DNA of 64,000 nucleotides from Antedon mediterranea (lineage: Eukaryota; Echinodermata; Crinoidea; Comatulida; Antedonidae): positions 7,203,001 to 7,267,000 of the forward strand of contig NC_092671.1 in NCBI RefSeq assembly GCF_964355755.1. The letters run 5' to 3'. Below are positions 36,476-48,779 of the stretch, in pieces (position 1 is the first letter of the stretch; each line of letters opens with the position of its first letter). A model generated the notes under the pieces. It saw only the letters and a list, made by a program, of their open reading frames with translations, did no database searches and was not told the DNA's origin. A program made the translations under genes and the position numbers.

Positions 36476-37599
36476 TGATATTTTTAATGAGAGATTGTGT
36501 TTTAGGTTCAGTTTATATTTAGGTCGGCTATCTTGTTATTATGTAACATAGAAAATAAAGCATTATTCATGATTTCTGCCTTAAAAAATTTGACCCAGGA
36601 ATTTGTGTTTATAGTTTAAATAAATATATTCATAATATAGCCTTATGATTTGCTTCGATGTCACATGACTTCACACCATCCTTTACTCACGTTTCTGAAC
36701 TTGACAAACTCACCTCTGGTTAATTCTAAAGATATTGCAATTTCAAAAGCATTAAGCAATAATAAAATATATATATATATATATAACTATTATAAAGTCA
36801 TTTAGAGCATAGGATATTTTTTTTAGATAAAAGAGCACAAAATAGGTGTATAATATACATAACAAAAATAATTTTTTAACATAGCATTTAACATAGAAAC
36901 AACTACAATGTAGAAACAACAGTGTGTTAATACACATCTCAGGCATTTGGACGGGTTCACATAAATTTGAGATTTTTTTAAAGTGATTTGCATCTTATGT
37001 GACATTCAAATGTTTTATAAGAAAAAAAAACATTTAAAATAGATTTAATTAAGAACAATAGTTAAAAGTATATCATTTAGGATGGTCTTCTCCGGCGGTG
37101 CAAAGTGTTGTGTTTTTGTAGCAGTAAGCAAGCATGCTTGTACTGTACTGGCTAAAATCTGTGTGCTGTTAGCCCAATTAACTATAACATCATCTTATTC
37201 TCAAAACGTCTTGAATTCTTACTGATTGTCATTAATTCCAATTTAAAATCAACTTCAGAAAACTGCTAGTAAATAATCCGTTCATAATCGTTCAAGCAAG
37301 AAATCCAATGATGCATTGATATCGCCATTTTTGTCCAAAACTTTGGTCACAATGCAGACAAGCAGTTTTCATTGCAAACTCTTTGATTTTCTGCCAAACT
37401 TTTTTTTAACTTGGAAGACATTTTGTTTTCTCTAAAATTATCATAAAAGTCTTCTTTTATTTACAATGAATTGTCTGTACAATGTCTTTAATACTACAAT
37501 TCTCACTGCAAGAAATAAAAAGTAGATAGTATTATTTATATTGTAGAAATTAACAACAAATATTAAAATGTAGTGAAATCTCTTTTGAGACATCTCTAA

Positions 37600-37740
37600 A
37601 GCTCTGTCTACACTACCACACTTTATATGACAAAAAAACGTGATGTGCCCATATATGGAGATGATGATGTCATATCACTACCATATTTGGGCACGTCACA
37701 CTTTTTTTGTCAAACTAGTTTGATAGTGTAGGCAGAGCTT
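37600..37740. mobile_element. Palindromic MITE copy 9
   Basis: A near-complete copy: AGCTCTGTCTACACTACCAC on the left, GATAGTGTAGGCAGAGCTT on the right, flanked by TAA on both sides. Confidence 0.88.
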
Positions 37741-37891
37741 AAAGCTCTATCTACACTATCAAACTAGTTTGATGTGATGTGCCCAAATATGGAAGTGATA
37801 TGTTTAACTATGGTAGTCATATGACATCACCATGTCAATATATGGGCACACCACAGTTTTTTGTCACATAAATTTTGATAGTTATAGATGG
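37741..37891. mobile_element. Palindromic MITE copy 10, abutting copy 9
   Basis: It starts AAAGCTCTATCTACACTATC immediately after copy 9. The right end has decayed to TTTTGATAGTTATAGATGG. The same abutting arrangement occurs at 33767/33768. Confidence 0.8.
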
Positions 37892-37899
37892 AAGTAACT

Positions 37900-37995
37900 T
37901 TACCACTACAACCTTTATTAATTAAGGGGACACCTCTCTTAAGGGGGCACATTGATTGGTCAGAAGGTGTCCCCTTAATAGAGGTTCTGCTGTAT
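37900..37995. repeat. GGGACACC / GGTGTCCCC dispersed repeat, third copy
   Basis: AAGGGGACACCTCTCTTAAG and AAGGTGTCCCCTTAATAGAG form inverted arms around GGGGGCACATTGATTGG. Confidence 0.5.
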
Positions 37996-38298
37996 TACAT
38001 CCTAGTCTTTAGTTTAATTGTGGTTTATATTATTACAGCTTAATTGGGTCAAAATTGACCTGAAATGCGTTGGTTTATTTAATTCTTTTGCCAATATTAC
38101 CACTGGATGCAATGAATTTGGAATATAGTACTGTATTTGATGCCATGGCTCTATGGCAGTCAATGTCAAAGGTTAATTCTATTCTTTGATTTGACTTCAA
38201 ATAAATCACAACTATGTTGCTGTCACCAAAACAATGCTATCATTATGTTGTCAGGGATGGTTGTGAATGCTAAGCTTTTAAATTTTAGCAAATATTAC

Positions 38299-41200
38299 CT
38301 AGTTCTGGTCTCCTCCGCCTACTGCAATTTCAACACCTCGAATCTCTACAGCAACTGGCATATTATATTCATAACCACCTTTTGAACTCATCTGAGTTTG
38401 TAATGCATTTAACTGAAAGACAATAAATAATATTTCATGGATCAAACATTAATTTTAATTCCTTTTATTTGGCAATACAATTTAACAGTCAGAAGAGATT
38501 AGTATACTAAAGATACAGGAACTTCTAAAATTGGGTTTTTGTGGAAGCCAAGCCTGTAGCCTCCATTTGAAGTACCCTTTTCAGACAAGAGACTTTGCCT
38601 GAATACAACAAACATACAGTGAATCTGTTTGTTTTACCTTTAAGACACGTTATCGATAAAATTCTCATATGAATATTTCTTTAAATATTTATATTATTAT
38701 TAACTGTAGGTGTTCTAACTTTTATTAAGAAAAGTTAAAAGAATCATGAAAATGATGTTAAATATAGCTGATATTGCAACTTTTGAATTAGTTGAATTAT
38801 ACAATAAATATATTATTATACTTAAATGAAAATATCATATCAAATCCATAAAAAATATAGAATTAAACAAAATGGAAAACTTAAGTCAGGGGAAAATACG
38901 GCTATGCGAGGATACTTGCCTACCACTTATGAAGAAGACCAAAGTTTACAAGCTAATCTGAACAAGTGTACCTTGCCTATTTAGGTTAAATAACTAGTAG
39001 GAGTGTTAAAATGTATTTACTTCTTGGTCATGTACTCCCAGGATGTTATTAAGTCAAGTACCTGACGATGTTAAAACCTTTGCAAGGCCCCACCCAATTT
39101 TATGTCAGTACCATTAATCCAGTTGAATCATTCATATGTTGAGTATATTACAGTACAGTAGTATTGTTCTAAATAATATCTATATTGTTTGTGCATGGTC
39201 ACTGGCATAAAAAAAAATAAAATATGATTACTGAATCTAATATCATAACTTACACACAGGGAGTTTCCCCCCAACCAACAAGCAAAATTGTTTACGATTT
39301 TAAAAATAATGTTTAATGACTAGTAACTTATACTTAGGAAGTTAATTAACATAGATAATTGGTTCTAATACAAATAATGAATGATTTTATACTTAATTAA
39401 TTTATTTTCATGTATGATTTTAAATTATGAAATTCACAGACTCGAATGCTGATAGGAAGTGAGTCAAGTCACATGGTCTTGTTTTGCAAGTATTAAGATT
39501 GATATCATACCTGCATTAAAACATAAAGCTGTGTCATGATATACAGGTCACTAGTATTAATAGCAGTTACGAAATTTACTATACCCCTATTTCACTTAAT
39601 TATTTTCAATTCTGCTAATATATTTTATACGTATAAGTTTTGTTTGAATGTTGTTAACTGTTTTTGCCTACATTTTTACATATATGCATGTATTTTAACT
39701 TTTGCATTGTAAAATGTTACGGTTTCAGCATTCTGGCTATTTGTGTCGTAAGGTGATTTCCCGATTAATCGTACGAACAAACGGTACTGGGTATGATCAA
39801 CTAGCGTTCGTGTTCCCACCTAATCATCCATTCATAGAAGTACTGATGAAGATATCAATCTGTGGCGACAATAGAATGGACCCGAGACCTGGCTATCTTC
39901 GACTTTTAAATAATAGAAAGTTTAGAAAACATTTTTTGTTAAACTAGAAATGTACGTTGTATGTATATAGAAAAATGGTTGTAGTTTTCAAAATTACGTT
40001 GTATAAGTTGCGATGTGAAAAACTGAATTAGTATTATATCAAATTTGTTTATTAATTTTTTTTAACAAAAAAACATTTTTTTATTTTGTATTAGATGGTA
40101 ATATAATACTCGTCAGAAAGCATTAACTTTATATTTTTCTTTCTTTTATTAGGGTATGATGTGAAATTTATCCTTCTTCTCAAAAAGAAAGTACATAAAC
40201 CCTATAATACATTCCTTTAAGCTTTATCTACACTAACAAACTTTATGTGGCAAATAAAATGTGATGTGCCCATATATGGACATGATGATGTCATATCACT
40301 ACATATTTGAGCACATCATACTTTTTTTGTCAAACTAGTTTGATAGTGTAGACAGAGCTTAAGACTTACTCCTTGATTACCAGAGGTGGACATTTCTCCT
40401 GATCCTATATGACCTGTGTGCCTAAAATCTGTTGGAAGTCCTATCATACTTCTGTCGATGTGTCGCCTCCTCTTCTGTAAAGAAAATGCAAAATTAAACA
40501 GGCTGTTAATTACTATTATTGTGAATCCGACAGTGACAATGGTATCAACATGGAAACTACGATTTGGCACTAATTAATATCTCTGGATGACACTCTAAGA
40601 CGCTTAAAATAAAATAATGTCTGGATGACACTTTAAGATGCTCAAATAAAATAATGTCTGGATGACACTCTAAGATGCTTAAAATAAAATAATGTCTGGA
40701 TGACACTTTAAGACGCTAAAAATAAAGTTGAAACTAAGAGATAGTAGTACACTACTGTAATACTGTATGTTTATTTGGAAAATTGGAAATTCTAGTTTTG
40801 GGCAAATATCAAATACCATTGGAGACTAATTTTGGAAAAGTTGATTGTAGTACTACAATAGGCTATCAACCAATAAAAAGGCATTGTTCAGGTGAAATCC
40901 AGATACTTGGATACATACAGTACTAAACAATTTATAAATTGAAAGGAGAAAAAGAGTTAAATAGTTTTCACATGCCTTTGTAAAGTATGACTCCAGACAC
41001 ATTGTGACCTTATACTACACCTAACATTAACAATGATATTAATAACAACACATAAATTATGAGGCCTGTATTTGGCTGTACTGTACCTGCGTCAAGTCAA
41101 TCCCCTTGAGAGATTTAGGCAGACAACTGCGGCATATTACAGTACTGTTATAATGTGCATGTAGATCATGCGACTACATTGGCACAGAACTGAGTCACAC

Positions 41201-44200
41201 TGTAGTGCCAGTAATGTTTAAAATAAGAGGCAAAGATTTGATAACTGATTTAGATTTATTAGTCTAATTAATTTCAGACAAATTTTATTGTAGCATTGAT
41301 AATCTCAAAATAATACTGATACTATATGTTTCTCCAATCTTGAAATCTGAACCTAAAATAACATTATTTTCTAACTTTAACTATACTTTTAAGTTTTAGT
41401 ATCTAAATGGAGACGTTTTTAACTGAAAACAAATAATACTGTACTATATAATATGTTTCTCCGATCTTGAAATCTGAGCCTAAAATAACATTATTTTCTA
41501 ACTTTAACTATACTTTTAGTCTGCAAATGGAGAAGTTGTATTAACTACATCTGCCAGGTGCGTTGACTTGGATTGTTGTTTTAACCAGAGCTTGTACTTT
41601 AGGTTTGAAACAACTACAGGCTAAATGTAGCAAATACTGCTGGTACTTAGTGACTGGTGGTAATGCATTATAGGAAAGACAAGAGCAGTTAATACAGCCA
41701 TTCATTTTTCCTTTTGTCTAGTCAAGGTAAAAGACAAGGTCTGAGAAATTGTCATATTTGATATTCCATATAAGTTGATAATATTAGTTACACCCTGCTT
41801 GTTCACGGAATACGGGAAATATCTACGTTCTGGTTCCATATTCCATGAGGCCGAATGGAATATGGAACCAGAACGTAAATATTTCCCGTATTTCGTAAGA
41901 ACAAGCAGGGTGCAACGATTTTATCTCATAGATAAATATTCGATGGTTGAAATCATTTTTTGTATTTTTTTATTGGTCTAAGGTACATGCATGTAAAAGT
42001 TACCCACAATCTGGCCTTTGGCCACTAGTGGTAACTTGTGGCATGGTGGTTTTTATTGTTTATATGAAATAAAGAATAAATAAAATAAATAAATAATAAA
42101 TAAATCACAACTACGCATGCGCTCAACGATAAAAATACAATACATAAACAACGCGCGTAGAAACATCAAACCGGTAATACGGGATATATTACCCTTCTGA
42201 TCCGCTTGACTGAGTAAATGGGCGTAATACGGAATTATATCTCATACACATTGACCAATCGTATTACAGAATTCACGTACAACAAGAGATAACATGTAAT
42301 ATCTCTAATTCAAATGTTTCCAAAATTTATATTTCACAAGAAATATTATTTCCAATCAAATGATGCCATAATCAACAAGAACAATACAATCATATAAATT
42401 GTTTGTTCTTATTGATCATGAGATAATTTGACTTTACTTGTGATTTTTAAATAGTTTCATCAAAAACAGTATATACAGTAAATGTTTTTTGTTGCACTGT
42501 ATATTCAGGGCAAAGTTATATTTCACATACAAAACTAAAAATGAAACTAAAATGATACTATTATAATCAATATTACAATGTACAGTAGACTAGAAACTAG
42601 AAACGTCATTTAAAGATAATAATTATAATAAAGGCTAATATTAATAAAACAATTTTACCTTACTAACCTGAGGCCTAGGGGTGTGATGCCTGGACCACAG
42701 TCTACTTAACCAGTCCATTATCACAAAATAAATCCAAGTAAAAAATATCCGTAACAGTAATATTTAATTGTGCTTATTTACACTGTACTGTTTTAGTAGT
42801 CCTAATGAAAACCTCAAAACAATCACTGTCTTCTGTCTTTAGTTCTGTCAGCAAACTGATTACGCAGTCTTTATCGTGACTACCTTCGTTTGAAATGAAT
42901 CATAGGCCAGAAGGAAACATATGTAAATCAGTTCAACTGGAAACCACTATTTTTTAAACAGGGATATCAGCGATTCCAAGGTCTATTGTGAATTGAGATA
43001 GCAATTTTGAATTGATATTTCTATAAAAGGTGATATAGAAAAAGTATTAAAGGCTTATATAATTTAAAACAGATAATCGGAAATGCACACTAAAAGAATT
43101 TCTTTTCAAACAGCGAATTAGCTTTTCTACCAAGTTGAAAAATGTTATGGTACACGAAACATGACGTATGTAGAGAGTTTCTGCAGAAATATTGCAAATT
43201 ACAATACTGTCTAGATTGTAAAAAGTTTATGATCTTTATGAATTCGTTTGTTACTACATTCTGTACAAACTTTGTTTAATATGGTAATTACTGTACAAGG
43301 AGGTAATTTGACCATCACTCTCTTAAAAATAAATACAATAAAAAACCAAAATAAATAATATTAAGTATAATTTCCAAATTCTGCCAAGCGTTGTGTACTA
43401 AAATTCTATTTAAAAAGTTGTTTATGATCATGTAAAATGTTTTTAAAAGAAGGCAACAATGGCAGACATCCACAGGTTTAACATAAATAATCTTTAAATT
43501 TCATAACATTTTCAGTTTTTATGCAATTTCCTGATAAATTGTATAATAAAAGTTTGCAATGTGAACTCTTGAACTATACAGACAGCTATGTTGAAAACTG
43601 TATTGTGGCTGTCAGAGTGTCATTATGTGGAATTTGTTAATAAAAACATCATTGTATAAAGCTAAATATTTGTCAACTTCATCCTTAATACTACTAATCT
43701 GTCAACCAGAGAAGCACTTTACAGATAAAAATCTCTTTACAATCATCAGTAAATCAACCAAATATTTTCTCTGCATACTTACCACAACAATAGTATACAA
43801 ATAATAAATGATGAATAGAGAAGAGAATATTTATATGAATTGAGTAAATTATTTAACAAGGATGGAGGTGGAGTCAGGTTTATGACAGTCAGTCAAGCTC
43901 TCAACACATGGAAATACACTTCAATGAATACAAACATTATTTATGTTGTTCTAACTAGTGTAAGTAAACTTTTACTAAACAAATTGGCTGCTTCCATCTT
44001 GAATCAATGTCAAAGGAAGTCTAGGTCATACAAAAAGGCAGTGCTTCGAAATTGGCCGCAGAGTAGAACATTATGTTGAAAGTGCACATTACAGGTTGGC
44101 TTTCAAACACGCACAGCCACCAGCCTAAGAAAATCTTTAAATGATTACAAAAGGTGAAAGTGCAATAGTAGCATTATATATAAATTTTAATGTGCAATAG

Positions 44201-46964
44201 ACCTATACTGTTACTAACCATTAAATTGAACCATTACACTATTGAGAGTCATGTGATATGAAATCAACCAATCAAATGAAGATGTGCGTTAGTAATTGTC
44301 TAGTAGTTACTGTACTGTACAGAATGTACAGTACAGTATAAACACCTCAGACATACACTCATTCAAAATACAGTAATGAACAAATTGAGATTGTAATCAT
44401 TTTAATAACATGAATGAGATGTATGTGACTAAACTTCAGTTCCACTTTAGTTTGGATTAAGGATAGAAGCTGACACTAGTAGTCAATCCATCCTCAAAAA
44501 GTACACTTTAAGTTTATCACCAAATTACTGTGAAGTACTACAAAAACAATTCAATATTTTCACTTTATTCAAGTTCAAATATCATAGATGTATAAACAAA
44601 GATATTTCAAATGTCATATTTTCCAGGGGAGGATTTTAAGCTGGATGAATAAAATATTTCTGAAGGAAGCAAGATTTTATTTGTTGAATCATTTATTTTA
44701 TTTTTGCAACATGTGGATTTACACAAGTACTTTAATGACTTCCTTTAGATTGACTCACATGTGTCTCATGTCCGAGAAAACATGTCCAAGTAATAACAAC
44801 AAATCCCGTTTTTGGTATGGTTTTAATCATTTTTACAGTATGATGTCGACAAAATGAAAATAATAATAAACAAAGTTTTTTTATGATACATACAGCACTA
44901 TACAAGAATAGAGAGAGAGAAGGAAAAATGTCTTATGAGTCATAAACCATAATGTAATATTAATTACAATATCCACAAAACAGTTAACACCCATCTTCTT
45001 TATTCTCTGCTCATTTAAAATAATATCGAAACTACACTGTTCTCTATAAAAAAAATTTAATTGCTAATAAATAAACAAAAAATACATTGTGTACATTTAT
45101 TATTGTTCAACAATCTTTTCTAATGGCGAAGGATTTTAAATCATTTTAAATACTAACATAAGTATTACCGTATGCTTGTATGTTTGTGACAAGATCATAA
45201 TATGGCAAAATATTTGCAATAATGTGTACTGTATTACTTTGTAAAATTAAAAATCAAAGGCCACATTTATTTTCAAAAGGAAAATATCACTTGAAAGTTA
45301 TTAACCTTCTACAGTATTTGATTTTCACTTTCACTCCATGGATGATTCTTAAACACATGTTGATATTTTTACAATGACTTTTCACTATTTGTAAGTTTAC
45401 AGTACATAATATACTGTAACTCGTGCAATGTTCTCTCGAAAGCTGGTTTTGCCAGATATAAATTGGCTCCCAATCGGTTATAAAAATGGTGTCAACTAAT
45501 ATTTCCTAAAATAAATACTTGTCTAGTAGTTGTAGGCTACAGAGGGTATTACTTTTTTAATTGGATTTATAAGATAAGTACAATATATTATTATTACAGT
45601 ACAGTACTGGTCTCACTTCATTCTGTAGGGCAAATCAGGTCTTTTCCTTTGGGGTAAGTGAGTGGGATCACATTCCTAAACTGCCCTTGAGGAGTGCGAT
45701 TTATAACACACTTAAATTTGGTAAACTTCTACACACCAAAATACAAATGGCACATCTACATACAGCACCCCTGAATGTATTGAGGAGTGCAATTTGTAGC
45801 ACACCTAAAATTTTAAAAAGAAAAGGCCTGGCAAATGCTCTGTCTGATGTTTCACCTGCAATCCCAGTATAGGTTGAGATAAGACACAAAAGAATCAACA
45901 CACCAAGTACTGTACTGGGTGCAGGTCAAGTCGGCCCCAAACCGTCTCGGCCAAAGTCAAGTCGGCCCCACGTCAAGTCGGCCGCAAGTCAACTCGGCCT
46001 CAAGTCAACTCGGCCTCAAGTCAACTCGGCCTCACGTCAACTCGGCCAAAAACTAATCGGTCAACTCGGCCCCAATAAAGTATGGAACGCAAAAAGTGCT
46101 TAATATTATTACGATTCTTACTATCCACGTTTTAAAAAAAATGAAGAAATAAAAAATATAATATATAAAAAAATGAACTCATTGCCGATATGAATAGAAG
46201 TACCCGCGTGTTACAAAAAACACGTGTAGGTACCGTTTAGGAAATCGAAGACGGAGGCCTACCGTACTTTCCACCATTTGGCCATAGAAAAAGTGATCGT
46301 ACATCGTTTTTGTGCATGATTTGCGTTTTTAAAAAAGGGGAATCCCCCGGTCAGCGAAAATACGTAGCAGTTGTAGATATCGAAAAAGCTGGCAAACGCG
46401 CAGGGAGGCTCAGCTACGAAATTTTATTAAACGTAAATAAAGGAAAGTTGGTGAAATAATTCCTATTTTTTTTTGCTAAATATATTAGGCCTATTGTCTA
46501 AATAATAATATTCATTAAAAGTCAGAATTATTCATAGTTAAAAAATTGTGAAGAAATATTATTTTATCAATCCCTTCATTTGCACTTTTTGCGTTCCATA
46601 CTTTAACGGGGTTGAGTTGACCGATTATTTTTTGGCCGAGTTGACGTGAGGCCGAGTTGACTTGAGGCCGAGTTGACTTGAGGCCGAGTTGACTTGAGGC
46701 CGACTTGACTTGGGGCCGACTTGACTTTGGCCGAGACGGTTTAGGGCCGACTTGGATCGAAACCATTGGTAATGTATGGTATATTGGACCATATACAAAC
46801 ATTTCTTTGTACTGTTGCAGATGTATAAATCGAAAACTAAAGTATTGAATATCAAACACAATACCACATAGATTAATTAAATAACAAATAAAAATTGAAT
46901 TACTTACGGATGAAGGTGGTTGCTGGGCAACGCAGCATCCAAAACATATCCATAAATCACCCAT
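38299..46964 (-). CDS. CDC42SE: CDC42 small effector protein (SPEC family), 3 exons
   Basis: Exons (complement): 46908-46964, 40370-40474, 38299-38412, all phase 0, giving 91 residues (human CDC42SE2 has 84). Exon 1 encodes MGDLWICFGCCVAQQPPSS, matching the vertebrate N-terminus whose cysteines (here C7, C10, C11) are palmitoylated for membrane attachment. Exon 2 encodes KRRRHIDRSMIG and the CRIB motif (S28-G43: IGLPTDFRHTGHIG), which binds GTP-loaded CDC42. Exon 3 encodes QTQMSSKGGYEYNMP, as in vertebrates, and a divergent tail. The family modulates CDC42 signalling to actin. Intron 1 is 6.4 kb and carries a fold-back element and a possible alternative first exon (42668-42718). A MITE end lies 8 bases from the exon 2 donor. 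Confidence 0.94.
40220..40360. mobile_element. Palindromic MITE copy 11, next to CDC42SE exon 2
   Basis: It starts AGCTTTATCTACACTAACAA and ends GATAGTGTAGACAGAGCTT. Its right end (40360) is followed by AAGACTTAC, the reverse complement of the exon 2 splice donor, so the element inserted a few bases inside intron 2. Confidence 0.88.
40583..40727. repeat. 38-bp tandem repeat, four copies
   Basis: The unit starts CTGGATGACACTYTAAGAYG and ends ATAAAATAATGT. Three full copies and one partial copy show a few substitutions. It is about 110 bp upstream of CDC42SE exon 2 in the transcript direction. Confidence 0.9.
41323..41518. repeat. Direct duplication of a 69-bp segment
   Basis: TATGTTTCTCCAATCTTGAA through CTATACTTTTA at 41323-41391 recurs at 41451-41518 with three substitutions. 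Both copies are followed by an AAATGGAGA word. Confidence 0.85.
41787..41916. mobile_element. Snap-back palindrome, about 58-bp arms
   Basis: GTTACACCCTGCTTGTTC... on the left pairs with ...GAACAAGCAGGGTGCAAC on the right almost without mismatch. Only about ten bases (TGAGGCCGAA region, 41846-41855) separate the arms. A transcript would fold into a near-perfect 55-bp stem. It lies in CDC42SE intron 1. It could be a fold-back MITE or a hairpin RNA source. Confidence 0.75.
42668..42718 (-). CDS. CDC42SE: Candidate alternative first coding exon of CDC42SE
   Basis: The minus strand reads ATG then MDWLSRLWSRHHTPRPQ (17 codons), followed by a GTTAGTA donor in phase 0, the phase needed to join exon 2 (KRRRHIDRSMIG). 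The PRPQ-KRRR junction resembles the vertebrate QPQP-KRRR sequence. The product would keep the CRIB motif but lose all N-terminal cysteines and gain an amphipathic Trp-containing start. No RNA evidence is available, so the call is tentative. Confidence 0.4.
45926..46754. mobile_element. Fold-back element with about 175-bp inverted arms containing subrepeats
   Basis: The left arm (45926-46101) is built from CAAGTCGGCCCCA and CAACTCGGCCTCA units and ends TATGGAACGCAAAAAGTGCT. The right arm (46581-46754) is its reverse complement with few changes. The 480-bp centre is non-coding. It lies in CDC42SE intron 1, about 155 bp after exon 1. Subterminal tandem units are typical of Foldback-like DNA transposons. 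Confidence 0.8.
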
Positions 46965-47270
46965 GACGTATACTACTAGTAAAAGTTCAAGTTAAAATTA
47001 ATAATATTGCTTATCCCTTCCTTATACTGTTTGTACTCCCCTTGTTTGTAGTATTGTCGTTCACATTCAAAACATTTTGGTCAAGATAATTTTTCTTTTC
47101 AATCTAGTCTATCAGCAACGTTCCTGCAAAGAACAAAAAAATGGATTTTATTTAATACCAACATTTGTATTGTTTTTCAAAGTTCAATTGGTGCATTTAT
47201 TAAAATTGAATTTCCTGGGTTATCCTCGAATAATGATTATTGCCGTCTATCTGAATTTGTAGGTTACTTA

Positions 47271-47902
47271 GACCCCATTTACACTTACGTTTGGGTCCAG
47301 GGCCGGTTGCAAATATTTACCTTTTAGGCCGGCCCCAGAGCGTTTACACTAGCGACACAGATTACTGGTCGTAAATAATTTTATCGGAAGTACCATTGCA
47401 TGCTGGGATACGAAGTACAGTTTGTTTACATTTTTCTCTCTCAATCGTCAATTCAACTCTCTCCGCGCGAACCAACCGTTTTATATTTATACTGTATTGT
47501 TGTTTTTTTGTCCCATTAAAAACAAAATGAACTCCACTGTTTTATATATAATATGGCTGTATTTTATGTATATGCGAAACAAGCGGAGGAATACTTTATT
47601 GAAAGAAGATGTCTGAAAATAAATTTAACTATATAAATGATGAAGAAAACAATTGTCGCCCGAAAAGGAGGAAGGCATGTACTGAAAATGTCGGATCGTC
47701 ATAACAACAACCTCATAAAAAGGTCAAACGTTGTTCACAGTTCACTGCGTAAGCCGGCCCAAACGTAAAAGCCGCTCCTGAACCTACCTGGAGAGGTGGC
47801 CCAGATCTGCGTCCGGCCCAGGGCCAGCCTAACTTTTTGGAGTATTTACACTTATCTATTGCCGACCCAGGGCCGGCCTAAATCGTAAGTGTAAATGGGG
47901 TC
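47271..47902. mobile_element. Harbinger-like element, 632 bp, TTA target duplication
   Basis: The 19-bp ends GACCCCATTTACACTTACG are perfect inverted repeats. They are followed inward by GGCCGG-rich subterminal sequence on both sides. TTA flanks at 47268-47270 and 47903-47905. No transposase frame is seen. It lies about 300 bp upstream of the CDC42SE start codon. Confidence 0.8.
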
Positions 47903-48739
47903 TTACAGTATACACAGCAGTCCTTTGGGACTCTGTAGTGGATGCCTGATTCTGGGATGGTTCCCATTAGAGTACACAGGTTGCAGAAAACTGTACTGTT
48001 TCATTCTATTTGTAAATGTATTCCTTTTTTCGGGAATAGGCTATTGGTGGTTTATCTAGGTAAGCTAGGCATGAAATAGACCACATGATTTTGAGAATTT
48101 ATGTAAAATTTTTATTTATCCAGTGGTTTTTGTGAATAGCTTAATAGATTTGTACTCTGCTGCTAATAACAGCCGAATAGTGTTAAAAAATGTTGCAAAA
48201 AACACAGGATGGATCCGGGGTGAATAGTATTTGCAAGCTCCAGGGTTGTAATATATCTAAGGTATTTTCCTCTTCAAGGAAATATCAACCATTAAAAAGT
48301 GGACCCTTAAAAAGACAATTTCTGAAATTGTTCAATCAATGGTTTTATCATTTAAGCTCACGATTTTTCTGGTAAAGAGAGGAAAACATCAAAGGAGTGA
48401 GACTTGGTAGAGAAGTACAGTACAGAGAGGCAGCATACTATCCTTTAATGCTTGCATTTTTTTACGACATATATTAACTCATTGACCAGTTGGTATTTAA
48501 AAGAATTTCTATTTTAGAGTTTAGCCTACCCTGGGACTTCTGTTCAATTAATTAAACTCCAATGCTAAATCAATATTACATCAGTTTGACAATATTCTAC
48601 ATTCCCTTGAGGAATATGATTGGTATGCAATATAATATTATAAATAAACAAGCTGGCACTGAAATAATTTTGTGCGTAAGCAATATACTTTATCATGGTG
48701 GTCTATTTTGATACTGGATATTACTACAGTATAATGTAA

Positions 48740-48779
48740 AGCTCTGTCTACACTATCAAACTGGTTTGACAAAAAAAAC
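48740..48779. mobile_element. Palindromic MITE copy 12, left end only
   Basis: AGCTCTGTCTACACTATCAA followed by ACTGGTTTGACAAAAAAAA, then unrelated sequence. A truncated copy. Confidence 0.75.

Larger units (their letters stand above)
32372..38298. other. No coding sequence recognised between SPPL2 and CDC42SE stops
   Basis: Two convergent genes end here, so the 5.9 kb probably hold their 3' untranslated regions plus intergenic DNA. It contains MITEs at 32434, 33701, 33768, 35475, 37600 and 37741 and a tRNA-like sequence near 36405. No convincing exon was found. Confidence 0.5.

Noticed and set aside
39702-39947. An 81-codon plus-strand frame in CDC42SE intron 2
   Set aside because: No recognised family, no splice structure, and ordinary AT-rich context.
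43840-44079. A 79-codon plus-strand frame in CDC42SE intron 1
   Set aside because: Sequence looks locally less AT-rich, but no homology was recognised and no donor/acceptor pair supports an exon.
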